13,800 nt of DNA. It comes from JANMQK01 sp031370485. Lineage in GTDB: Bacteria > Acidobacteriota > Polarisedimenticolia > Gp22-AA2. The notes beneath the pieces are model-generated. The model worked only from the letters and a program-made list of their open reading frames with translations, did not search any database and had not been told where the DNA came from. Below, piece after piece: positions 7,364 through 13,612 of this stretch. A program made the translations under genes and the position numbers. The DNA is taken from assembly GCA_031370485.1 (NCBI GenBank), contig JANMQK010000289.1:1-13800 (forward strand), given 5' to 3'. Numbering within the stretch: the stretch's first letter is position 1; every line of letters begins with the position of its first letter.

Positions 7364-8143
7364 ATGGATCCCAACGTCAGCGCCTGGCTGGAGCTCGTCT
7401 TCCGCTGGGCCCACGTCGTCGCCGGAATCACCTGGATAGGGTTCCTGTACTTCTTCAACTTCGTGAACGGCCAGGTGGCCAAGACCTACGATGCCGACTC
7501 GAAGAGGAAGGTCGTGCCAGAGCTGATGCCCCGCACCCTGTACTGGTTCCGCTGGGGCGCGGCCTGGACCTGGGTCACGGGCATCCTGCTCGCCGGTCTC
7601 GTCTATTACATGTCTCCCAACCTCCTGCCCCCCGAGTCCTCCCTGTCGGTGGGGGCCGGGACGGCGATCTCGCTGGGCCTGATCGTCGTCGTCTTCTTCG
7701 TCTACGACGCGCTGTGGAAGGCCATGGCCGGCAAGGAGCAGGCGGGGGTGGCCGTGTCCTACGTTCTTCTCGCCATCCTGGTCTGGGCCATGTCCTGCGT
7801 CCTCGCGGGCCGCGCCGTCTTCATCCACGTGGGGATGCTGTTCGGCACGATCATGGCCATGAATGTCTGGATGAGGATCTGGCCGGCGCAGCGCCGGATC
7901 ATCGCGGCGATCAAGGCCGGCGCCGCCCCCGCACCGGCCGATGCCGGGCTCGCCGGGCTGCGCTCGAAGCACAACACCTACATGTCGGTCCCGCTGGTCC
8001 TGACCATGGTGAGCAACCACTACCCGACGGTGTACGGCAGCGCGGGCGGCTGGGTGATCCTCCTCGTGATCGTGGCGGTCGGCTGGGGGCTGGCGAAGTG
8101 GCTTTACATGAAATCAGCGAGTCCGGCGACGACGAAATACTGA
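7364..8143 (+). CDS. PuuD/Urate_ox_N-like integral membrane protein lacking a cytochrome c domain
   Basis: A 259-residue, largely hydrophobic protein with about six predicted helices (around 12-34, 62-84, 99-119, 127-147, 152-170, 227-249). The motifs 'WAHVVAGITWIG' near the N-terminus and 'SKHNTYMSVPLVLTMVSNHYP' near 201-221 are those I associate with the membrane half of PuuD, the cytochrome c-linked urate hydroxylase (Urate_ox_N). His17, His155, His203 and His219 lie in or near helices and could be functional. PuuD has a C-terminal cytochrome c domain; here the protein stops at residue 259 with no CxxCH motif. An accessory cytochrome or a different substrate is therefore possible. GGAGGAGG at 7351-7358 is an excellent ribosome site for the ATG at 7364. 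No other purine genes are in view. The family assignment is fairly secure, urate as substrate less so. Confidence 0.75.
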   Translation: MDPNVSAWLELVFRWAHVVAGITWIGFLYFFNFVNGQVAKTYDADSKRKVVPELMPRTLYWFRWGAAWTWVTGILLAGLVYYMSPNLLPPESSLSVGAGTAISLGLIVVVFFVYDALWKAMAGKEQAGVAVSYVLLAILVWAMSCVLAGRAVFIHVGMLFGTIMAMNVWMRIWPAQRRIIAAIKAGAAPAPADAGLAGLRSKHNTYMSVPLVLTMVSNHYPTVYGSAGGWVILLVIVAVGWGLAKWLYMKSASPATTKY

Positions 8144-8194
8144 CCGCGGCGCCAGGCGCGATCCGGCGGGACGTCGTCCGACAGGGAGTGAAGG

Positions 8195-9862
8195 TCAGGC
8201 GGAGCTATTCTCGGAAGGCAACGGCGGCTGGCCCTGACCGCGGACCTCTTCCTTGATCCGCTGGATGTGCCCGCGGCCGAGGCCCTTGACCTCGCAACCA
8301 AGCTCGAAGTAGCGCCGGATCCGCGCGTCGTCGAGGATGCCGAAACAGTCGACGATTGCCGCCTTGCGGCCGGTCATCGACAGCAGGTCCTCGGGGGCGA
8401 TCTCCAGATACGGCGTGTGCCGGACGGCCAGCACCACCGCGTCGGCGGACTGCAGCGCCTTGCCGAGGTCCTGCTCGACGCGCAGGTCCTTGAGCCTCTC
8501 CTGGTTGCGGAAGAAACGGCCCCAGGAGTACCCGGGCCGGGGGTAGCTGTCCTGCGCCTCGAACTCCCACCAGTGAAGGACGTAAGGGTCGTGGACGGCA
8601 AGGTCCCCGCCCATCTCCGTGAGCTTGCGAACGATCAGCTCGGACCCGGAATAGCGGGTGTCGCCGACGTCCTCACGGTAGGCCGCGCCCAGGACGACGA
8701 TGCGCGAGGCCGCGACCACTTTGCCCATGTTGCGCAGGGCGTCCCGCACCAGCTCGGCGACGTGCAGGGCGCGGGTGTCGTTGATGTCGATCGCGCGCGG
8801 CGTGATCTTGAACAGGTCGTCCTGGAACCCCATCAGGTGCCGGTACGCCCAGATGCCGAGGCCACCGTCCTTCGGCAGGCAATAGCCACCGATCCCCGGT
8901 CCCGGGAAGATGATGTTGCTGTGGGTCGGACGGACCTTGATGGCCTTGATCACCTTGGTCAGATCGACACCGCTCACCTCGCAGAAGCGGCTCCATTCGT
9001 CGAGGAATGCCAGGGAGGCCGCGCGGTACGAGTTCTCGATGATCTTGCAGGTCTCGCTCTCGATCGGCTGATCGAGGACCGTGAGCGGGAATTTCTCGAC
9101 GTTCAGGACGCCGGACAGGAAGCGCACCACCCGCTCGCGGGCCTCGGCGTTGATCCCGCTGCAGACGCGCCAGAAGTCGCGGATGGAGCGGACGTACTCC
9201 CGCCCCGGCATCACGCGCTCGAACGAATGGGCGAGAAGCGGTGTTGCCTGGAGGCCCCGCTTCTCGAACTCGCGTTTCATGATCGGATGGGCGACATATT
9301 GTGTCGTCCCCGGAGCGACGGTCGTCTCGATGAGCACCAGGCAGGACGGCGGAATGAGGCGCCCGATCGACTCGAACGACTTCTCGAGGGCCGCCATGTC
9401 GGTGTGCCCCGTCGCGAGGTCACCCAGGCTCTCCTTGAGGAAGTCGCACTGGACGTCCACGACCACGACGTCGGCCAGCCGCAGGGCCTCCTCGGTGTAG
9501 GTGGCGGCCAGGGTCTTTTTCTCCCCGACCACGCGCGCGATCATCGGCTCGACCTCGGGATCCTCGGCCTTGACCGGGGAGACCCCCCGGTTGAGAAGCG
9601 GTATCTTCCAGTAGGATCGCGGGCTCGGACGCTGCATGCCGATAACGAACTTGCCCGGCTTCCCGGTCCGGCTGTCGACGCTGTCGGCGATGACCGCGGC
9701 CATGACGGCGCCCACGAACCCCACGCCCATGACCACGACGATTTCCCTGCCCATCGCCCGCTGCCCGGCGACGAGCGCCTCCAGGCGGACGAATTCCGCG
9801 CGGTAGTCTTCCGGCGCCGGCAGAGGAAAACGCTCGCCTTCCGGGCTCACCGAGTATTCCAT
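8195..9862 (-). CDS. Nucleotide-sugar dehydrogenase (UDP-glucose/GDP-mannose dehydrogenase family), long form
   Basis: A 555-residue enzyme. It has an N-terminal Rossmann site 'GVGFVG' (46-51), 'ETTVAPGTT' in the linker of the NAD domain, the central helix 'CKIIENSYRAASLAFLDEW' with the family Lys and Asn, the active-site motif 'GPGIGGYCLPKD' with catalytic Cys328, and a C-terminal domain opening 'IVVLGAAYREDVGDTRYSGS'. Such enzymes oxidise a nucleotide sugar to its uronic acid with two NAD+, usually for envelope or capsule polysaccharide. 'GGYCLPKD' is closer to the ManNAc/GlcNAc-type dehydrogenases than to standard UDP-glucose ones. It is about 100 residues longer than usual, with an extra ~38-residue N-terminus and an aromatic-rich insertion in the C-terminal domain. 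The ATG at 9862 is chosen because GGAGG sits five bases upstream and a promoter ends just before it; an ATG at 9922 lies inside that promoter. No glycosyltransferases are adjacent. Confidence 0.88.
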   Translation of the reverse strand: MEYSVSPEGERFPLPAPEDYRAEFVRLEALVAGQRAMGREIVVVMGVGFVGAVMAAVIADSVDSRTGKPGKFVIGMQRPSPRSYWKIPLLNRGVSPVKAEDPEVEPMIARVVGEKKTLAATYTEEALRLADVVVVDVQCDFLKESLGDLATGHTDMAALEKSFESIGRLIPPSCLVLIETTVAPGTTQYVAHPIMKREFEKRGLQATPLLAHSFERVMPGREYVRSIRDFWRVCSGINAEARERVVRFLSGVLNVEKFPLTVLDQPIESETCKIIENSYRAASLAFLDEWSRFCEVSGVDLTKVIKAIKVRPTHSNIIFPGPGIGGYCLPKDGGLGIWAYRHLMGFQDDLFKITPRAIDINDTRALHVAELVRDALRNMGKVVAASRIVVLGAAYREDVGDTRYSGSELIVRKLTEMGGDLAVHDPYVLHWWEFEAQDSYPRPGYSWGRFFRNQERLKDLRVEQDLGKALQSADAVVLAVRHTPYLEIAPEDLLSMTGRKAAIVDCFGILDDARIRRYFELGCEVKGLGRGHIQRIKEEVRGQGQPPLPSENSSA

Positions 9863-9910
9863 TCGATCCTCCGGTCTGTCGCTGCTCGAAATGGGTAGCG
9901 GACGGCGCAG

Positions 9911-9939
9911 AAAGTAGGTCATTTGCCGCGCCGCGTCAA
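9911..9939 (-). promoter_or_regulatory. Candidate sigma70-like promoter of the nucleotide-sugar dehydrogenase gene
   Basis: On the minus strand TTGACG (9939-9934), a 17-base spacer and TACTTT (9916-9911) match the consensus well. Transcription would start around 9904, about 40 bases before the ATG at 9862, which also argues against starts farther upstream. Confidence 0.6.
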
Positions 9940-9969
9940 CCTGAAAAGCGCCAACTCCTCCCCTCGGAC

Positions 9970-10002
9970 GGGGGCGCCGCAGCCCGCAGGCGCGGCGCTC
10001 CC
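9970..10002. other. Strong hairpin in the divergent intergenic region
   Basis: Arms 9970-9980 and 9992-10002 pair over 11 bp (one G-T wobble). The loop can pair further, GCC 9982-9984 with GGC 9989-9991, leaving a bulged A and a CGCA tetraloop. There is no T-tract on either side, so it is not a classical intrinsic terminator. It lies between the dehydrogenase promoter and the SDR operon, inside a gene-free stretch of about 300 bases (9863-10161). That stretch otherwise holds only the promoter at 9911-9939 and an AT-rich TAGTATATT at 10042-10050, a possible -10 region without a clear -35. Function unknown. Confidence 0.5.
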
Positions 10003-10161
10003 AGACAGGACTGGTGTGGACTCCGGGGCGGGCGGCGGCTGTAGTATATTCAGGCTCGCTGCGGGAATTGCTCAAACGGCCTTTCTAGAGCGTTGTTCGG
10101 GCTGGTGGCCGCCGGCGTGCCGCCCGCGGCGCCGGGTCCTCACAGGGGCGGGAGAATGGCG

Positions 10162-10971
10162 ATGGGACCACTCGAGGGCAAGCGGGCCCTGGCCTGCGGC
10201 AGCACCCGCGGAATCGGGAGAGCGTGCGCGTTGGAGTTCGCGAGGCTCGGGGCCGCCGTCACGGTCATGGCGCGCGACGAGCAGGCCCTGCGCGCGGTGC
10301 GCGACGAGGTGGCCGCCGAGGCGTCCCGGGCGGGCCACGCCGCGACGGCCGGCCGTCATGACTTCCTGCGGGCCGATTTCAGCGACCCGGAGTCGGTGCG
10401 GGAGGCGGTGGCGCATCATCTTAATACTGCCGGCCCCTGCGAGATCCTGCTCAACAACACCGGCGGCCCTCCGGCCGGCGCTATCATCGCCGCCGGGCCG
10501 TCCGCCTTCCTCGAGGCCTTCTCCGCGCATCTGATCTGCAACCAGATCCTGGCGCAGGCCGTGGTGCCCGGGATGAAGGCCGCCCGATACGGGCGGATCA
10601 TCAACATCGTCTCCACCTCGGTCCGCCAGCCGCTCAAGGGGCTGGGCGTGTCGAACACCGTCCGGGCCGCGGTCGCGGGATGGGCGAAGACCCTGGCGGG
10701 GGAGCTGGCCCCCTTCGGCATCACCGTGAACAACATCCTGCCGGGGGCGACCGGGACCGACCGCCTCCGCTCGCTCATCCGGTCCAGGGCGAAAGAGACG
10801 GGGGTCCCCGAGACCGAGGTCGAGAGCGAAATGCTCAGGGAGATTCCGATGGGACGCTTCGCCCGGCCGGAGGAGATCGCCGCCGCGGCCGGGTTTCTGG
10901 CCGGGCCCGGCGCGGGCTATATCACGGGAACCAGCCTGCCCGTGGACGGCGGCCGGATATCCTCCCTGTGA
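10162..10971 (+). CDS. Short-chain dehydrogenase/reductase family protein with degenerate catalytic motif
   Basis: A 269-residue classical SDR fold resembling 3-oxoacyl-ACP reductases. It has the cofactor motif 'GSTRGIG' (13-19), 'NNTGGPP' (98-104), 'GRIINIVSTS' with a Ser at 151, and a C-terminal 'GYITGTSLPVDGG'. Thirteen residues after Ser151, where YxxxK is expected, it reads S164-N-T-V-R168, so the catalytic Tyr and Lys are absent. A subgroup of FabG-like SDRs with an imperfect tetrad is known, and this protein appears to belong there; its reaction cannot be assumed. The ATG at 10162 has GGAG seven bases upstream; the ATG at 10156 is too close to that site but possible. The stop overlaps the ALDH start by four bases, so it is translationally coupled to a kynurenine-type catabolic operon and probably works there. 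Confidence 0.88.
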   Translation: MGPLEGKRALACGSTRGIGRACALEFARLGAAVTVMARDEQALRAVRDEVAAEASRAGHAATAGRHDFLRADFSDPESVREAVAHHLNTAGPCEILLNNTGGPPAGAIIAAGPSAFLEAFSAHLICNQILAQAVVPGMKAARYGRIINIVSTSVRQPLKGLGVSNTVRAAVAGWAKTLAGELAPFGITVNNILPGATGTDRLRSLIRSRAKETGVPETEVESEMLREIPMGRFARPEEIAAAAGFLAGPGAGYITGTSLPVDGGRISSL

Positions 10972-12446
10972 GCGCTCCTTCGCGGATCCTCCATTACATC
11001 GGCGGCGAGCTGGTAGAGCCGATCTCCGGTCGTTACCTGGACAACATCGAGCCCGCCACGGGCGCGGTCTACTCGCAGGTCCCCGACGGCGACGCGCAGG
11101 ACGTCGAGCGGGCGGTCGACGCCGCACGGGAGGCGTTCCCCGCCTGGTCGCGGACTCCCGCGGACAAGCGCTCGCAGGCCCTCCTCCGGCTCGCCGATCG
11201 GGTCGAGGCGAACCTCGAGGCCCTGGCTCGCGCCGAAAGCGTCGACACGGGAAAGCCGATCCGCCTGGCGCGGTCGCTCGACATCCCGCGGGCGATCAGC
11301 AATCTCAGATTTTTTGCGACCGCGGTGCTGCATTTTCGATCGGAGTCGCACGCCACCGATCACCTGGCGATCAACTACACGTTGCGGCGCCCGCGGGGTG
11401 TCGCGGGGCTGATCTCTCCCTGGAACCTGCCGCTTTATCTATTGACCTGGAAGGTGGCGCCGGCCCTCGCCACCGGGAACACGGTGGTCGCCAAGCCATC
11501 GGAGCTGACGCCGATGACGGCGTATCTCCTGTCCGAACTCTGCCGGGAGGCCGGGATGCCGCCCGGCGTGCTGAACATCGTCCATGGCCGCGGCGTCGCG
11601 GCGGGCGCCCCGATCGTCCGGCACCCGGCGATCGGCACGCTGTCCTTCACCGGGGGTACCTCTACCGGGGCCGAGATCGCGCGCGGCGCGGCGCCGCTGT
11701 TCAAGAAGGTCGCCCTGGAGCTCGGAGGGAAGAACCCGAACATCCTTTTCGCCGATGCCGACATGGACGAAGCGGTGCGGACCGCCCTGCGGGCCGCCTT
11801 CACCAACCAGGGGCAGCTCTGCCTGAGCGGCTCGCGCATTTTCGTCGAGGAGAAAGCCTCCGCGGCCTTCGTCGAGCGTTTCGTGACCGAGACGCGCCGC
11901 CTCAAAGTCGGAGACCCCCTCGAGGAGCAGACCGACCAGGGCGCGCTGGTCTCCCGGGCCCATTACGACAAGGTCATGGGGTACATCGATCTGGCCCGCG
12001 AGGAAGGTGGCCGCATCCTGTGCGGGGGAGGTCCGCCGCAGGCGCCGGTGAGCGCCAGGTGCCGCGGCGGTTCCTATATCGAGCCGACCGTCATCACCGG
12101 CCTTCCTGCCGAGTCCCGGGTGAACCGGGAGGAGATCTTCGGGCCGGTCGTGACGATCGTCCCCTTCAAGGACGAGGATCAGGTGGTGGCCTGGGCCAAT
12201 GGCACGGAGTACGGCCTGTCCGCCTCGCTCTGGACCCGGAACCTGCCCCGCGCTCACCGCCTGGCCGAGCGGCTCGCCGCCGGCACGGTCTGGATCAACT
12301 GCTGGCTTGTCCGGGACCTGCGTGTTCCCTTCGGGGGCATGAAAAACAGCGGCGTCGGCCGCGAGGGAGGGGAGGAGGCATTGCGCTTTTTCACCGAGCC
12401 GAAAAACGTCTGCATCCGCGTCCCTCTCGATCCCTCGGAGTCGTGA
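10968..12446 (+). CDS. Aldehyde dehydrogenase, probably 2-aminomuconate (or 2-hydroxymuconate) semialdehyde dehydrogenase
   Basis: A 492-residue NAD(P)-dependent ALDH of full family length. Key residues are the oxyanion Asn153 in 'ISPWNLPLYLLTWK', 'SFTGGTSTG' (226-234), general base Glu251 in 'LELGGKNP' and nucleophile Cys285 in 'NQGQLCLSGSRIFV'. The N-terminus 'HYIGGELVEP...NIEPATG', the WNLPLYLLTWK stretch and the Cys context resemble the muconic-semialdehyde/ALDH8A1 branch. Those enzymes oxidise 2-aminomuconate or 2-hydroxymuconate 6-semialdehyde. The RidA gene downstream and the nearby kynB favour the 2-aminomuconate substrate of tryptophan degradation; that step is inference. The start is GTG at 10968, giving a GTGA overlap with the SDR stop; the open frame extends much farther upstream only because of high GC. 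Only one base separates it from the RidA gene. Confidence 0.9.
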   Translation: MSAPSRILHYIGGELVEPISGRYLDNIEPATGAVYSQVPDGDAQDVERAVDAAREAFPAWSRTPADKRSQALLRLADRVEANLEALARAESVDTGKPIRLARSLDIPRAISNLRFFATAVLHFRSESHATDHLAINYTLRRPRGVAGLISPWNLPLYLLTWKVAPALATGNTVVAKPSELTPMTAYLLSELCREAGMPPGVLNIVHGRGVAAGAPIVRHPAIGTLSFTGGTSTGAEIARGAAPLFKKVALELGGKNPNILFADADMDEAVRTALRAAFTNQGQLCLSGSRIFVEEKASAAFVERFVTETRRLKVGDPLEEQTDQGALVSRAHYDKVMGYIDLAREEGGRILCGGGPPQAPVSARCRGGSYIEPTVITGLPAESRVNREEIFGPVVTIVPFKDEDQVVAWANGTEYGLSASLWTRNLPRAHRLAERLAAGTVWINCWLVRDLRVPFGGMKNSGVGREGGEEALRFFTEPKNVCIRVPLDPSES

Positions 12447-12447
12447 C

Positions 12448-12927
12448 ATGAAACGCCGCAACCCGGCCGCGAAAAAAGGGGCGTCATCGAAAGGATCGCG
12501 CGGGCGCGGAGCCCGGGCGGCCATCGTCAGCCCCCGTGCCCCCGAGCCGGTGGGCGCCTATCCGCACGCGCGGCGGGCGGGGAACCTGCTCTACCTCTCC
12601 GGGATCGGCCCGCGCGCGCGTGGATCGCGCGAGATTCCGGGAGTCACGCTTGACGGGCGGGGGCGGATCCTCGCGCACGACATCGAGGCCCAGTGCCATT
12701 CGGTATTCCGCAACGTGCGGGCGGTTCTCGAGGACGCGGGGTCGAGCTGGGACCGGATCGTCGACGTGACGGTCTTCCTGACCAACATGAAGGAAGACTT
12801 CCCGGCGTTCAATCGAGTCTACGCGGAGTATTTTCCCGCCGACAGGCCGGCGCGGACGACGGTCGAGGTGGGAAGTCTCCCGACTCCCATAGCGATTGAG
12901 CTGAAGGTAATCGCGACGATCGACTGA
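12448..12927 (+). CDS. RidA/YjgF family enamine-imine deaminase, probable 2-aminomuconate deaminase
   Basis: A 159-residue protein. The RidA fold covers about residues 26-159, with 'GAYPHARRAGNLLYLSGIGPR' at 36-56, 'IPGV' at 64-67, and the family's substrate-binding Arg136 and Glu151 in 'RTTVEVGSLP...IELKVIA'. The 'YPHAR..G.LL.LSGIGPR' and 'IPGV' features are those I associate with 2-aminomuconate deaminases such as Pseudomonas AmnD, which release ammonia from 2-aminomuconate. Position after a semialdehyde dehydrogenase supports this. The first ~25 residues are an unusual Lys/Arg/Gly-rich extension not needed for the fold. The ATG at 12448 has GGAG seven bases upstream and starts one base after the ALDH stop, so it is the last gene of the operon. 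A general RidA housekeeping role is the alternative. Confidence 0.88.
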   Translation: MKRRNPAAKKGASSKGSRGRGARAAIVSPRAPEPVGAYPHARRAGNLLYLSGIGPRARGSREIPGVTLDGRGRILAHDIEAQCHSVFRNVRAVLEDAGSSWDRIVDVTVFLTNMKEDFPAFNRVYAEYFPADRPARTTVEVGSLPTPIAIELKVIATID

Positions 12928-12941
12928 GTCGTCGGGATCCT

Positions 12942-13562
12942 CTAGCCCAGATCCCGCAGGATGGCCCGCACCGGGCTGGCGTCGAACCCCACCAGTCGCA
13001 GCGGCAGGGCGATCAGTTCGAAAACCCCCTCGGGCACTCCGTCCAGCACAACTCCCTCCAGGATCGCCATGTCGTGCCGCAGGCACGCGGCGTGGGCCGG
13101 AAGATCCTTCGAGGCGAATGGGTCGAGGCTCGGCGTGTCGATCCCGACAAGCCGGACACCCTGCTGGTGCAGGTGATCGACCAGCTCCGGGGAAAGCGCC
13201 GCGAAGTCCTTGTTCCACTTCGTGGCATCGGGAAAGGTGCCGGTGGCGATGAGGACCCTCGGGGCCTGGCGCCGGCCCTCCAGCGCCGAAGGCCGGACCA
13301 GTGCGCCACGGGCGGACGGAACCCGGACCACCTCGCAGGCGCCGAGATAGAGATCGAGGCTTCGAAGGTCGATCGAAGGCGCGCCAGCGCCGTAGTGACT
13401 CGGGGCGTCGGCGTGAGCTCCCAGGTGGACCGTGGCGCGCAAGGTCGAGAGGGTCAGGTTCGCGCCGGCCTCGAGGTCGAGAAGGATCTCCCGCGACGGA
13501 GGCGTGTCACCGGGCCAGACGTCGAGGGAGGGTGTAATGGGGGGGCTGATGTCGTAAATCAT
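12942..13562 (-). CDS. kynB: Kynurenine formamidase (arylformamidase), cyclase family
   Basis: A 206-residue enzyme, matching KynB length. It hydrolyses N-formyl-L-kynurenine to kynurenine and formate, the second step of tryptophan degradation. Seen in the sequence: 'WPGD' (16-19), the metal motif 'HLGAHADAPSHYG' with His46, His50, Asp52 and His56, 'VGIDTPSLDP' (139-148), 'SKDLPAHAACLRHDM' with His157 and His163, 'ILEGVVLD' with Glu169, and 'FELIALPLRLVGFDASPVRAILR' near the C-terminus, here quoted in part as the KynB-like ending. These distinguish KynB from generic cyclase-family hydrolases. The ATG at 13562 starts directly at the family's N-terminus; no clear ribosome site is seen. It converges with the RidA gene, 14 bases apart, so it is a separate transcription unit from the probable later steps of the same pathway. 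Confidence 0.92.
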   Translation of the reverse strand: MIYDISPPITPSLDVWPGDTPPSREILLDLEAGANLTLSTLRATVHLGAHADAPSHYGAGAPSIDLRSLDLYLGACEVVRVPSARGALVRPSALEGRRQAPRVLIATGTFPDATKWNKDFAALSPELVDHLHQQGVRLVGIDTPSLDPFASKDLPAHAACLRHDMAILEGVVLDGVPEGVFELIALPLRLVGFDASPVRAILRDLG

Positions 13563-13584
13563 GGCCGGAACCCTACCACAGTCC

Positions 13585-13609
13585 GCCGCCGGGCGAGGGG
13601 CCGGGCGGC
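13585..13609 (-). terminator. Hairpin after the partial minus-strand gene, possible terminator
   Basis: On the minus strand, three bases after the TGA at 13615-13613, arms 13609-13600 and 13594-13585 pair over 10 positions with one C-C mismatch around a CCCTC loop. There is no T-tract, so termination is suggested by position and stability only. It lies between that gene and kynB. Confidence 0.4.
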
Positions 13610-13612
13610 CTC

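Noticed and set aside
8144..8194. Possible terminator between the PuuD-like gene and the dehydrogenase gene
   Set aside because: Only short, imperfect GC-rich pairings and no T-tract were found.
8267..9898. A 543-codon open frame on the plus strand opposite the nucleotide-sugar dehydrogenase
   Set aside because: It mirrors the real gene; long antisense frames are expected at this GC content. Its translation has no recognisable domain, while the minus strand has complete catalytic motifs and a promoter.
9863..10075. Upstream starts (9922 or farther) for the nucleotide-sugar dehydrogenase
   Set aside because: They lie within or upstream of the good promoter at 9911-9939 and lack a ribosome site; the ATG at 9862 has GGAGG five bases away.
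10680..10967. Upstream extension of the aldehyde dehydrogenase frame inside the SDR gene
   Set aside because: The SDR frame is clearly coding here, and the ALDH fold begins right after the GTG at 10968.
12933..12956. Six-bp inverted repeat between the RidA and kynB genes as a bidirectional terminator
   Set aside because: The stem is short, the loop is 12 bases and there is no T-tract on either strand.
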